The notes under the pieces are model-generated. The model saw nothing but the letters and a program-made list of their open reading frames with translations, searched no databases and had not been told where the DNA came from. This document shows positions 28,362 to 38,560 of a stretch of DNA of 64,000 nt, piece after piece. The number at the start of each line of letters is the position of its first letter. Positions within the stretch are counted from its first letter, which is position 1. Both the position numbers and the translations under genes were made by a program. The DNA comes from Symsagittifera roscoffensis (taxonomy: Eukaryota > Xenacoelomorpha > Acoela > Convolutidae): positions 25,608,318-25,672,317 of the forward strand of contig NC_087068.1 in the NCBI RefSeq assembly GCF_963678635.1. Direction: 5' to 3'.

Positions 28362-31300
28362 ATGAATGTGCAATACAGCATAGATCCTTACAGTCTTCCG
28401 GATCAAGGTGGAGATCAAGGCATTCTTCAGGATCCCTACGGAGCAGAGCAAGACCCCTATTACGGCAACGGAAACATCCAACCCGAAGGCGGAATCCTGC
28501 CTGATGACTACCAACAGGGTGGTATGATTTACAACGATGGTCAACAGATGGATCCAGGGGTGATGGTGCCTCCGAGTGCACAGATGCCAGAGAGTCCCTA
28601 TCTGGGCCAGCTGATTTTTGAGAAACAGAGTCTGGACCCGAGCATGTGTCCACAAGCGTCAGCTCTTTTAGATATTGGTATGATATTTTGGCAGTACGGT
28701 AACAGCCTTTGCTAAATTCTTCCCCCCGAGGTTTTCTAGAGGATACGGAAAACCAGATCTTTTGGTTGTGAGTGGCTTTTTTTGCTCGGACCACTGAAAG
28801 TGGGGAGGAGCTTTGTATTCGGGTGTTTTAGTTTTCATTTTTTGAATTTGTGTTTTAATTTTTTTAGAGGATACGGAAAACCAGATCTTTTGGTTGTGAG
28901 TGGCTTTTTTTGCTCGGACCACTGAAAGTGGGGAGGAGCTTTGTATTCGGGTGTTTTAGTTTTCATTTTTTGAATTTGTGTTTTAATTTTTTTACGGCCT
29001 CGGGGGGATACGGAAAACCAGATCTTTTGGTTGTGAGTGGCTTTTTTTGCTCGGACCACTGAAAGTGGGGAGGAGCTTTGTATTCGGGTGTTTTAGTTTT
29101 CATTTTTTGAATTTGTGTTTTAATTTTTTTTGTTTTCCAGGCAAATTTATTTTTTTCGTGTTTTTTTGTTTTCCAGGCAAGTTTCCTTTTTTTTCGTGTT
29201 TTATTTTTTGTTTTCCAGGCAAATTTCATTTTTTTTTGGTTTTATTTTTTATGTTTTCCAGGAAAAGTTAGGTGCCACCACAAGTCTTCGGAAGGTGTCA
29301 AGTGGTATATCATATCAAAGCGCTTGCAGTCGTGATTCGAACACGTCTTCTAAAAATCTCCAAAAAAAGTGCCTCATTGTATAGAAAAATTTAAAGTTTT
29401 GTTTCAGTTCGGAGAATAAAGCGAGCGAGAAGGCCTATAAATCGAAATTAAGACATCAAAACATCAAAAATTTGTTAGGGAATTTAGTTCAGAAGCTTCA
29501 AATTTTTTCGTTTGTTTTTAGGTTAATTTTTTAATTATTGAGAGTTGAATTCGACTCTGATTGGACTTTCAGACGGGAAACATTCCATTTCAAAAAATTT
29601 TTGGCTTGTTATTTGCCTGCCTATGTTTTGTCGGCTTAGTTTCTACGTCGTAGATTTCGTTTTTTTTCTGCTGTACGAAAGTAATACTGTAGTTGCTTTC
29701 AGTGTTTTTTTCTGCTATTTGTAATTTTACTAATTTACATTTCGTGTATTTTTTTGCTGTTTTTTGCTCAAAAACTATGTTCTGTCTAAATGATTTTGGT
29801 TTTTTTTTCGACTTAGTGACCTACTTTTGTGTAGTTTCAAGAAAAACATATTATTGTGCTCTACTCTGGATCACACAAAATGCTTAAAATCTTATTAGAA
29901 TTTATAGTTGTTTATGACAACGTTTTATTTGGCTTTTTGTTCCGCTTGATAGCTTTCGGCCTGTATAAAATTGGCTAAAGTGCCTCATATTGCGTCTGTA
30001 GGCCAACGAGCAGCCAGTGTTTTAGTACGAACCTTCTTTTTTTCTAACCTAACTCGCAAATAAAAGTGTTCATTAAAATTGTTCACTTCTGTGCCTTTTT
30101 GTTATAATCATAATTTGTAACATTCGAAACTTCATAGCATCTGTTCTGGGCTTCATTTGTGGCTAGTGTTTGTGATGGACTAAGCATCCGTGGCTGAGTG
30201 GTTAGTGCGTGAGACTGAATTTTTCTAGGTCGTAGGTTCTATTCCGAGACGTCGCCGAATTTTTACTAATTTGAGACTTATTTTAACTTTTTTTTCGAAT
30301 TTTTAAGAGTAATGAACGTAGTGAAGACTCTTCTTAAGGTCTTGCTGGTTTTTTTGTTTTTTTTTTTCAGGAAAAAGTCTTAAAATTTGTTCACGCTCAA
30401 TTTTGATTACTCGCATGATTTCTTTTTAAGTTCACTGCATTTATATTCTTAAAAGGAAGGGAAACTGCACTATCGAACAGCAAAATTGTTAAGGTCACGA
30501 AAAACGTAATCGAATTCTATTTTGAAAATGGAAGTTAATTATCAGATGTCCCAGCGAAATGAAAGTTTTACCTATTGATCCATTGTTCTCAAATTGAGTT
30601 AATTTTTACAAAAAAGTATGCATCATAAATTGTTTTGCAAATTCAAAGAGCTTTCAGGCCATCTAATTTTCTATTTGAAATTCAAAAGTTGAAGATTTTT
30701 TGAAAAACTAATCGGTTTTTTTTTTTTCAGTTTCCTTGCGTTCATTACTCTTTTCCAGTCAGTTGGCTATGTTTTTCCTTTTTGTTTCACCTGATAGGTT
30801 TCGGTCTGTATAAAATCGGCTTAAGTGTCCCATATTGCGTCTTTCGACTAGCGAAAAAAACGCTTTCTAATTGTGCGTCTTTTGAGGGCGAGGTTGACCT
30901 TATAACTTTTTATTAGTCTCAATTTTTTTTTGAATTTTCCGTTTTATGTATTTTTTTCCGGCTCAATAGGTTTCGACCTCTATTATATCAGCTCAGTGAC
31001 CTCATATTTGCATTTGGCAAACAAAGAAAATTATGCGTGTTTGTGTTTCGAGGGTGAGTGTGACTCATTAAGTTCTCATAACTGAACGAACAAAAAACAT
31101 CACAATTTGCAATTTGAGGTCGGACTTATCTGTGCTATTTGCGAGGCAGTCGGCTATCCTTGTAAGGCAAACGGAGTCAGTTGTATTTCGCATATCGCTG
31201 GGCAGCTCAGTGCCGAATTAAATAATTGATAAAACGCTTTGGTCTATTTGCCCTGGTCAGCTCGGTGGGGCATGTTAACATGAATATTTTTTATTTAAAG

Positions 31301-34300
31301 TGAGCTCATTTTATTAAGAAGACAGAGGAAAATTAATACGACTTTTATTCGATGTTGCCGAAGCAATTTAAATGAAATCAGAACTCGGCTCTACTTTCCA
31401 TTTTTTTATTCAACTTATTTACATATCTTAGTATTTATTTCTTATTATTTTTTTTTTACTGTTACGAAGTTCATTGGTTGTTTTACATGAAAGAGTTAGA
31501 TGAAAAACGGTCGTAATGTATAATTTTTTCGTTAAGGATTGGATTTTGTTTCGTGTTACAGAAATAGAGCGTCTTCGTAACGAATCTAACCCGCGAGAGC
31601 ATAGATTCCCAGAACCCATGATGGCAAACCCATATGAACACAAAATCAGGCTGATGCAGAAGATTGCGATGCCTCTTAACATGTATCCGAATCTGAATTT
31701 TGGCGGTAATATAATCGGAAAAAGTGGAGAAAATATCCTGAAGTTGAAGGAAGAGACAAAGTGCAAAATCATGATATTCGGACGTGGATCAATCAACAAC
31801 AGAGAAAAGGTACTTTAAAATCTTTCTAATTCTCATAGACTTTTATGTTTCGACTTTTTTATGATGCTATTCAAAAGAATGATCAATCAATATGGCGTCA
31901 ATAATGAGATGAAGTATTTTTTTTTGTTGTTAAGTCTACAGTTAGTTTTTGTTGCACTGTAAGTAAAATGTAGTAACTCTTTAGGAGCACAGAGATGGTG
32001 ATAGGATCGTTTTTGACATTGAAGAATATGAACTTGGGTATCTGAAGGAGAATATGAAGTGGCGTGTGTTTAGGAAAGCAGTCTTCTGAACAGTGGGGAT
32101 CCGAAGTACGCCCACTTGTGCCAGGACCTGCACGTACACCTGGAGACATTTGCATTCCCACAGCAGGCATATGAAAACATGGCCAAAGCAGTTGCTGCAA
32201 TCACCAAGTGCTTCAACGATGTAAGAACTATTCATATTTCCTGTTTTCACATTTACTGTTTTTATATTTCCTGTTTTTGTTCTGACTTTCGATACGAAAG
32301 TAACGGAATATTTGTGCTCGGGGTGGGTTTTTTTTTTCTTCAGACAAATTTCGACTTTTTAACTAGCCATTTTTGACGGAATTTTTTTTTATCATTCGAA
32401 AGGTACTGTTGTCCTGAGCTTAAATTTGAAAAGATATTTCACCTGTGATCATTTTTCGTTAAGTTATGAGGGTTTAAAGATTGCCATTTTGACCAATTTG
32501 GAACAATTAACGCGCGATATAATTCGCGCTATTAACGCGTAAGCGGAGATTTAATCCGTCTTATAAATCGTTCCAAATTGGTTGAACGAAGCTTATTTGC
32601 CATAATTGATTTGTTACAAGGAACGAAATTTATCTTTTTGTATTTTATATGGCGTGTGGGGGGATGATTTTCATAAAAAATTTCAAATTTTAGAAAAAAA
32701 TTTTCATTTTTATTTATTTCAATTAAATTTTTAATGTTATTACTGCTGCTCCATAAACCTTAAAAGGCAGTCGGAACATTCAGGGCTTCGCCCTGATACG
32801 AGCAGTCTTGTTATATTTCCTGTTTAAACTAGTTGACTTTGATTTTTTATGATCATATTCAGTTTCTCCATTGAGTTGATTAAACTAAGTTAGTCTGACG
32901 ACTATTCTTGATACGCTTGCAAGAAATGCTGATCTGTTCTGATCAGCAGCTTCTGTATTTGTGTTATAGTTGATTGAGCAGTCCGGCTTTTCTCCTATGA
33001 CCCAGGGTGGAGGACCCATGCGCCGAGGAGGTGGAATGGGAGGAGGGGGCAGAGGTGGCGGTCGAGGAGGGGGAGGAGATCGGATGATGGGAGGAGCTAG
33101 CCAGTTCGGCGGAGGAAACAGGCATGTTTACGATATATCGAACTAGAAGTGGAAGTTCCAGGAAATTGGCTCTGTGGCATTATTTGTTTTCTATATTCTC
33201 TCACTGTTTGTGTTACTGTACGTTGGTTTGTATCTTGTTATCTAAGTAAGCAGTTATTGCCCGAGTTTTCGTCAAGTTTTTGTTCCGAGTGCTGGAAGTG
33301 AGGAGGAACATCGTCTTCAGATGTGGTTTAATTTTTTATTTGAAAAATCAGGTACCAAAAATATTCATCAGAAATTTATATCATAGAAACCCCTTTGAGT
33401 ACCGAATCGATAGATGGTAGAAAAATTTTGTAAAAGTCTTCTGAGTGTCGAGAAAAACCAGTTTGAAAATTTTTCTTTTTGTTTCAATTTTGCTAGTTAG
33501 GCTTTTCGAGGTGCCATTACACAAGCCAAGCGTAGTGCTATTGTAGGTGGCACTTTTGAAGCAAGTTGCTTTAGCAGTTTAATAGCTTTGACATTCGATT
33601 AGTTATAAAATGATAAAACAGTTGATGCCTTTAAATTCATCACACGAACCGAAAAAGCTCTTTATATCATACAACAATACAATAAATAAACTGTGGGAAC
33701 TTGTCAAAGGATTGTGGCGCAGATGCGAGGACGCGAGAGTCCAATACTAAAGGTTCAGGTTGGATTCCGACGCATAGCAAAAATTCATTATTCAAGGCTT
33801 ATTTTAACCTTTTCTTATTTCACTTTTTAGAGGCACTTTTTGTCTTTTTCTTGCTTGTGTTTGCGAAGTGCAGCTTCATCTCTGTTGAATAACTCAGAAT
33901 GGTTTTGTTTAAGCTTTCAAAAAAGTATCCGAAGCTTCATTTAGCGCTTCCGTGGCAATAAAAAGTTTTTCAAAATAAAAAAGAGTCCCCTTTCATGTGT
34001 TGTCTTTCATTTTTTACAGAAAATTTTCTTTAAAAAAAATTTTCCGCATTTTTTTTCTTTTTTCGAAGACAAATTTCGACGATAGTTCTTAATTCAATAA
34101 CTTTTTACGCGGGCGTTAGTTCTCTCAACACACCGCACAAGAAAAAACAAAATGTTTGATGAAATTAAAACAAAAACAGTAGCTTTTTTGACTGGTCGGT
34201 CGGAATATTCGTTGCTGATTGCATACTACCCGGCGATCCTTGATATTCGAGCATTAAAAATGTGGGCGAAGTTTGTTTTCGGGTGTGTTTTACTTTTTTG

Positions 34301-35964
34301 TTTTCAGCGCAAATCAGGTATCATAATTAATCACCATAATGTGTCGATTAATATGTCATATTAAAGCCTTTTCTACGTAAGTCGAATCACATTGTAAAAT
34401 TTTTTTTCCCAGTGTCAAGAAAAAACGGTTTGCTTTTTATTGGTTCCGACCATTGAAAAATGGGGAGGGACTTTGTATTCGGGTGTGTTTTAGTTTTTTT
34501 CCTTTTGTTTTCCACGAAAAATCAGTACCGCAAATAATCATCGGAATGGGTTGAGTGATATATCATATTAAAGCCCTTCCAGTCGTGATTCGAACCACAT
34601 TAAAAAGTTTCCAAAAATTTTTCCCAGTGTCGAGAAAAACCGACTTGAAGTTTTTGATGTTTCGTCTAAATTCGAGCAAGTAAAGCAGGCGAGCAGGCTT
34701 ACAACAGCTGAATTATGTCTAATTTAAGACCTCAAATTTAATTTTCAGCAAGTAAAACTAGTTATGGAGTCTTTTAGCTTCATTTTGGGAACCAAGTTTT
34801 CAAAAAAGCAAAAACTTGCTGCAAAATTTGTTGAAAAAAATTTCTAATCATTTTTCCACAAACATTTTGTTCAATTTGCCTATATTACTATGACTGTCTG
34901 ATATGCCTAAATAATATTAGTCAGATACTTGTAATACTTTTTCACACCAAGCAGAAAAACCTACACTAATTTGGAAAAAAAACTTTCTAAACCGTAGTTT
35001 TCTAAAGACTATGGTCGGAACATTCTGTTCTACTTGCACAGTAACCGGCTATCCTTGTTTTATTTTTGTCGGCACTACAGGAATTTCTTTTTTGATGTGT
35101 GTTTTTGCTTGCAAGTGGTGCGAAGCTAAGTTTCACCTCTGTGTAAAAAATGTCCTGTTTTAGATAACTGTGGTTTGTCTGCGTTTGTCTAATTCGCAGC
35201 GACAGTCTGCGTTTGTCTAAATTGTAGTTTCTTTTATTGCCCAAGAAATAAGTGTTTTAAGATATTTAGTTTGCCAAGATGACCTTGGTCAATCTCCAGA
35301 TGAAAAAAATTAAGGCCATCTGCGTGTTTTTCAGTTTTCGTGGTGGTCACAGAGGCGGAAGGGACAGCAATGGAGGAGGCGGCGACAGAGATAGAAACGG
35401 AGGTGGTGGATTTGGAGGCCACCGCGGCGGTGGTATGGGAGGGAGATGTGGTGGCGGTATGGGACGAGGGGGGCAGAGGGGAGGGGGTGGATTTGACGGA
35501 GGTCAAAGAGGAGGTGGGGGAATGAGAGGCGGTGGCGGAGATCGAAGGGGAGGAGGGGGACAGCAAAGAGATTTTGGAGGACGGGTGAGTTAATTTTTCA
35601 ATACTTTTGTTTTGGTTTACTAGGCTTTTTTTGTAAGCGCATAGTGAATTTTAGTGCGTTCTCAGAATATGAAAGTGGATCAAATTCGAACTTTTTGAAC
35701 TTTTACTATGAATTTGAACGCAGTCAAAATTAGTGCCATAGTGTCTAAAACATGGGTGGGGTCTTGACTTGTTCTTTTCTGTTTCAGGGAGGAAGCAGAG
35801 GAGGAGGTAAGAATTATATTATTATTTTTCAAATTAGTTTCATCCTCATTTGCTTCCATTTCTCAATTGTAGTTTTCAAAGGGTGGGACTCAGACTCAAG
35901 TGCTAAGAAATTAACGGAAGCCATATTGACTGTTAACATAAATCAAAGCTCATCTTGTATATAA
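28362..35964 (+). CDS. STAR-family KH RNA-binding protein with RGG repeats, seven exons
   Basis: Probable KHDRBS/Sam68-like splicing or RNA-export regulator. Exons: 28362-28677, 31562-31809, 32074-32220, 32970-33121, 35335-35584, 35788-35806, 35873-35964; all phases join and the total is 407 residues. Residues 78-112 (SPYLGQLIFEKQSLDPSMCP...ALLDIEIERLRNE) resemble the QUA1 dimerisation helix pair. The KH domain spans about 132-237: HKIRLMQKIAMPL, YPNLNFGGNIIGKSGENI with the GxxG loop GKSG at 158-161, KIMIFGRGS, then GDPKYAHLCQDLHVHLETF as in Sam68-type proteins. Exons 4 and 5 encode Gly/Arg-rich repeats that bind RNA and are usually arginine-methylated. The N-terminus is rich in Gln, Asp and Tyr. 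All introns are GT-AG except the fourth, which would be GC-AG (gcatgt at 33122). Exon 6 is only 19 nt. Skipping the GC donor ends the protein at TAG 33144-33146 (295 residues). Confidence 0.85.
28741..29130 (+). repeat. Three tandem copies of a ~130-bp unit in KH intron 1
   Basis: Units start with ggatacggaaaaccagatct at 28741, 28869 and 29006 (spacing 128 and 137). Each contains 'gctcggaccactgaaagtgg' and 'tttgtattcgggtgttttag', the left-end sequence of MITE family A, so the array is an amplified end of that element. The open minus-strand frames here are by-products. Confidence 0.85.
29131..29275 (+). repeat. Short tandem array of splice-acceptor-like units
   Basis: Four imperfect copies of about 40 bp, each with a T-rich tract ending in ttttccag (tgttttccaggcaaattt and variants). 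It directly follows the ~130-bp array within intron 1. Confidence 0.75.
29276..29570 (+). mobile_element. MITE family A body, diverged, in KH intron 1
   Basis: Contains 'tggtatatcatatcaaagcg' and 'gcagtcgtgattcgaacacg', matching 34548-34600, so the tandem units above are the multiplied head of this diverged copy. No clear right end was found. Confidence 0.5.
29580..30100 (+). repeat. Diverged interspersed repeat, also at 63520-63800
   Basis: Shares 'tatgttttgtcgg', 'gcagttgctttcagtgtttt'-like and 'ggatcacacaaaatgcttaa'-like blocks with 63520-63800 in the same order. Two T-rich ORF-like stretches here are not judged coding. Confidence 0.5.
30183..30300 (+). mobile_element. tRNA-headed SINE-like repeat
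   Basis: Begins gcatccgtggctgagtgg (A-box-like, Ser/Leu tRNA type), with a B-box-like ggttctattcc about 45 bp on, then 'gaatttttactaatttgaga' and a T-rich tail. The acceptor-stem ends do not pair, so it is not a working tRNA. Related copies are at about 33700-33890 and 57100-57300. Confidence 0.6.
30305..30752. mobile_element. MITE family B, complete copy
   Basis: 448 bp with perfect 14-bp terminal inverted repeats AAGAGTAATGAACG (30305-30318) and its complement at 30739-30752. The left end also contains a small palindrome (aagagt...actctt). A second, diverged copy starts at 37950. Non-coding; in KH intron 1. Confidence 0.8.
30753..31561. other. Remainder of KH intron 1
   Basis: T-rich intron DNA with motifs shared with the diverged repeats above ('taggtttcggtctgtataaa', 'cagtcggctatccttg'). 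No gene seen. Confidence 0.5.
32279..32810 (+). mobile_element. MITE family C, copy 1 (KH intron 3)
   Basis: About 500 bp, closely matching 53232-53712: 'tacgaaagtaacggaatatt', 'aattaacgcgcgatataatt' and 'gtaagcggagatttaatccg' are shared. It starts gttctgac and ends gtcggaac (32770-32777), a short inverted repeat also used by family A. A small hairpin (cagggcttcgccctg) follows the right end. Confidence 0.8.
33541..33895 (+). mobile_element. SINE-like composite repeat (KH intron 4)
   Basis: Shares, in the same order, 'gctttgacattcgattagtt', 'gttgatgcctttaaattcat', a tRNA-like core with the B-box-like ggttggattcc, and 'tttgcgaagtgcagcttcat' with 56700-57300. A 63-codon frame here is not coding. 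Confidence 0.6.
34140..34441 (+). repeat. Partial copy of MITE family A
   Basis: Contains 'gtttgttttcgggtgtgttt' and 'aatatgtcatattaaagcct', paralleling the full copy that starts immediately to the right. A 70-codon frame here is accidental. Confidence 0.5.
34442..35057 (+). mobile_element. MITE family A, reference copy (KH intron 4)
   Basis: Starts ggttccgacc at 34442; the other end carries ggtcggaaca (about 35012-35021) followed by 'gcacagtaaccggctatcc'. Reverse matches lie at 26758-27302 and 54835-55419, and partial ones at 47800-48268 and 49637-49848. No coding capacity; probably moved by a DNA transposase encoded elsewhere. Confidence 0.75.
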
Positions 35965-36600
35965 ATCAATCGTATCGAAAAGCTTGCGTTCGAGTAGGTT
36001 TAACTTTTAAACAATTGTTTATTTCACCGGGAAGTTCAACAACATTCGTCACAGCAGTTGAGTAATGGCTGAAAAAATATTTTGCCGATGGTGGGTTTGG
36101 TGATCAGCTGAAATTCTAAAGTCTCTGAACTTTATAAAATAGAGGAATTATTTTAGAAAAATAAAATTTCTCCACAAAAAAAATCTGATGCAAGGATTTT
36201 GTTTAAATCAAACTTAGGTTGCCAAATAAGGGAAATTGATTAAAAACAATTTGCAAAATCTTTGCCTTATCGAAGACGGGCTGTAGTGACAGTATAGGAG
36301 GTGGTATTAAAGTCGAATTTGAAAAAATTGAAAAATTGATTTCAAGAGTAGGTCCCTGTTAATAAATTTGCCATGCGAAAGAATCAGAGCAACGACTGTA
36401 AGATTGAGAAAGAAACGCACTTTCCACTGATCTACCAGCTGTATCTGGTTTAAATGAGTGTCTTGCTTGATTTCTCATTTCAATGTGTTTTAGATCCTTT
36501 CAAATACATTGATTGTTACTGTTTAATTATAATTTATACACAATTGAATTGTGTTCCCTGTTAAAATAAACAAAAAATATAGTCTCAATAAAGTGCAATA
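35965..36600 (+). other. KH gene 3' untranslated region with poly(A) signals
   Basis: No ORF. Two AATAAA hexamers at 36565-36570 and 36587-36592 are the first good polyadenylation signals after the stop at 35962-35964, suggesting a 3' UTR of about 620 nt. Confidence 0.55.
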
Positions 36601-37320
36601 GCGATAAGGTGTAAAACAGTCGACCTTTTAATCACGAGGTCGACTGCTCAAATCAAGCAAAGAGTTAATTTGTGGGGGCCTGCAATGTAATAAAGGAGTT
36701 GCCTGAAAAAGAATTTCAAATGTTACCTCGTTACTTTTTCCGATAGATGAAAAATGTAGTTTAAGCTGATAATAACTAAAAAATGAACTATCTTACCACT
36801 CGATGAAAGGACCTAAATACGATGGGTTTTAACAACTTAGAAAAGAATCTACATAAATTCTAGGTTTAATGATTTATTAGTCATTAATTAGGAATTTTAA
36901 AGCGGCCAAACTTCTTAGCCGCTAAATGATTGTGTTAGTGATATAAAAGTCAACCGTTACGTTAAATGATGTAAAACTCATTGTTTCAAAATTGCATCCG
37001 ACAGTACTAAAATTGCTAAAAAGTTTTTTAAGATCAATATAAAACTTAATTCTAATCAAAAATTCGAAAATTATTGTTGGTTACCGAATAAATAGCTTGA
37101 AAACTTCAAGTAACTAAAAAGCTATTGCAGAATTGAACTTAGCGAGGTTTTGGCTGTAGCAAACATTTGCTCATACAACCGACATGAGTGGTATAATGCA
37201 AGTGAATCATTGTTTGCCGATGCTCCAAGTTTCGACCAATTTGATGTGCATTTGTTTTTGTTTTCAGTGAAATGGTAGTCAGGGTAGGGTGTACTTAGGC
37301 TTATTTTGGAGACCCATATT
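36601..37320. other. Gene-free stretch
   Basis: AT-rich; no gene, repeat family or RNA structure recognised. Confidence 0.5.
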
Positions 37321-37339
37321 TCTTCAGAAATCCTTCACT

Positions 37340-37615
37340 TGGAATCATTTTAATAGGATAAAAAATCACTATTGAATAAAAAGGTCATAAATACTCCGCA
37401 AAAAAAGAGTCAAAGCAAAAATTCCGAAAGTCTTCAATTATAGACGGTTTAAACCAGCTGAAAATTGCTCTTTTAGGTAAACTAATAGAGAATTTTTTAG
37501 CTAGTTTAAAACGTCTATAATTGAAGACGTTCGGTTTTTTGTTTTGACTCATATTTCGGGGGGTATTTATGATTGTTATTCGATAGTGATCTTTTTATTT
37601 GGGTGATTTGAAACC
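37340..37615. repeat. Long imperfect palindrome
   Basis: Arms of about 110-130 bp around a centre near 37485: 'cttcaattatagacggttta' on the left pairs with 'acgtctataattgaag' on the right, and the outer parts 'aaggtcataaatactccg' and 'ggtatttatgattgttattc' also pair. No ORF; probably a foldback-type element. Confidence 0.7.
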
Positions 37616-37949
37616 TGATTGTCTATGAAATGAGCAAGTACGTTTGATTTTTGCTAAAAAAGTAAGTTTTCAGGAATATAAATAGCCAAACTAAGATCAT
37701 TAAGCTTGCGATTAGTAAATAATTAAAAGATAGGCAATTTAACTTAACCAAATTCAATGATTCGCTGGTATTGTATCACTCGTCTTTGCCAATTCCTAGC
37801 TGCGTGCCAGTTCATAAAATATTCGAGTTTCGAATCAAGCAATTCAAAATAAAATATATGAAATACTTATCAAACAAATGGTCGAAAAAATACAATTGGT
37901 CATACCTCCCACACCACCAATTGATGATAATTGGAAATTGTTTTTTTTT

Positions 37950-38560
37950 AAGAGTTAATGAACATAGTGAAGACTCTTATATAAGTAGTGATGTTTGTTT
38001 TTCTTTTTCTTGAGAATTTGAGAAAGTCTGAGCATTAGTCACGCTCCAGTTAGATTTTTCGCGGTTGGAGCTTTGATTTCTTTTTAAGTTCAGTTCATTT
38101 CCGTGAGGCGACAATTCGTAACTGGCGAAATTCATAACAAGCGACAATTCGTAACAGTAGGTTAAGCGGGGAACACTGATTCATGCGCAGTATTCTTTTC
38201 GTACCGGATGTAAGCGCAGCGGTGCGAAGCGGAGCAAGCGTATTCTACTTGACAATGCTTGTTAAGAATTGTCGCTTGTTACGAATTGTCGTCTATCACG
38301 AATTGTTGCCTATTACGAATTGTCGCCCTACCATTCATTTCATGTGTCGAGAAAAGGCAAACTCCACGATCAAATAGCAAAACTGAAGGTTGTAACGGAT
38401 TTTATTAATAGCATTTCGTAAAGGTCACAAAAATGTGATCGACTTCGTCGCGAAAGTGGATTTTACTTTTCAGATTGGCCAGTGGAATAACAAACATACC
38501 TTTTGATAGTTTTCTCAAACTGAAAAGACCCTAAATTGTAAAACAATTGATATCAAAATT
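37950..38560. mobile_element. MITE family B, diverged copy carrying a nested element
   Basis: Starts aagagttaatgaacatag like 30305 and shares 'gatttctttttaagttca' and 'caaatagcaaaactgaagg'-like blocks with 30400-30500. The two halves are separated by the family D element at 38107-38327. The right terminal repeat was not found. Confidence 0.6.
38107..38327. mobile_element. MITE family D, nested in family B copy
   Basis: 221 bp with perfect 15-bp terminal inverted repeats GGCGACAATTCGTAA. The same motif recurs inside (38141 direct; several inverted copies from 38264), giving a cluster of subterminal sites typical of transposase-binding ends. It has a GC-rich centre (gcagcggtgcgaagcggagc) and no ORF. 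Confidence 0.8.

Noticed and set aside
28120-29229. Basic minus-strand ORFs with repeated 'MVRAKKATHNQKIW'
   Set aside because: They are antisense to the KH exon 1 and to a tandem repeat in intron 1; the repetition comes from the DNA repeat.
30183-30260. Functional serine or leucine tRNA gene
   Set aside because: A- and B-box-like motifs are present but the acceptor stem does not pair, and related copies share SINE-like tails.
35234-35566. Ser/Thr-rich minus-strand ORF
   Set aside because: Antisense shadow of the Gly/Arg-rich KH exon 5.
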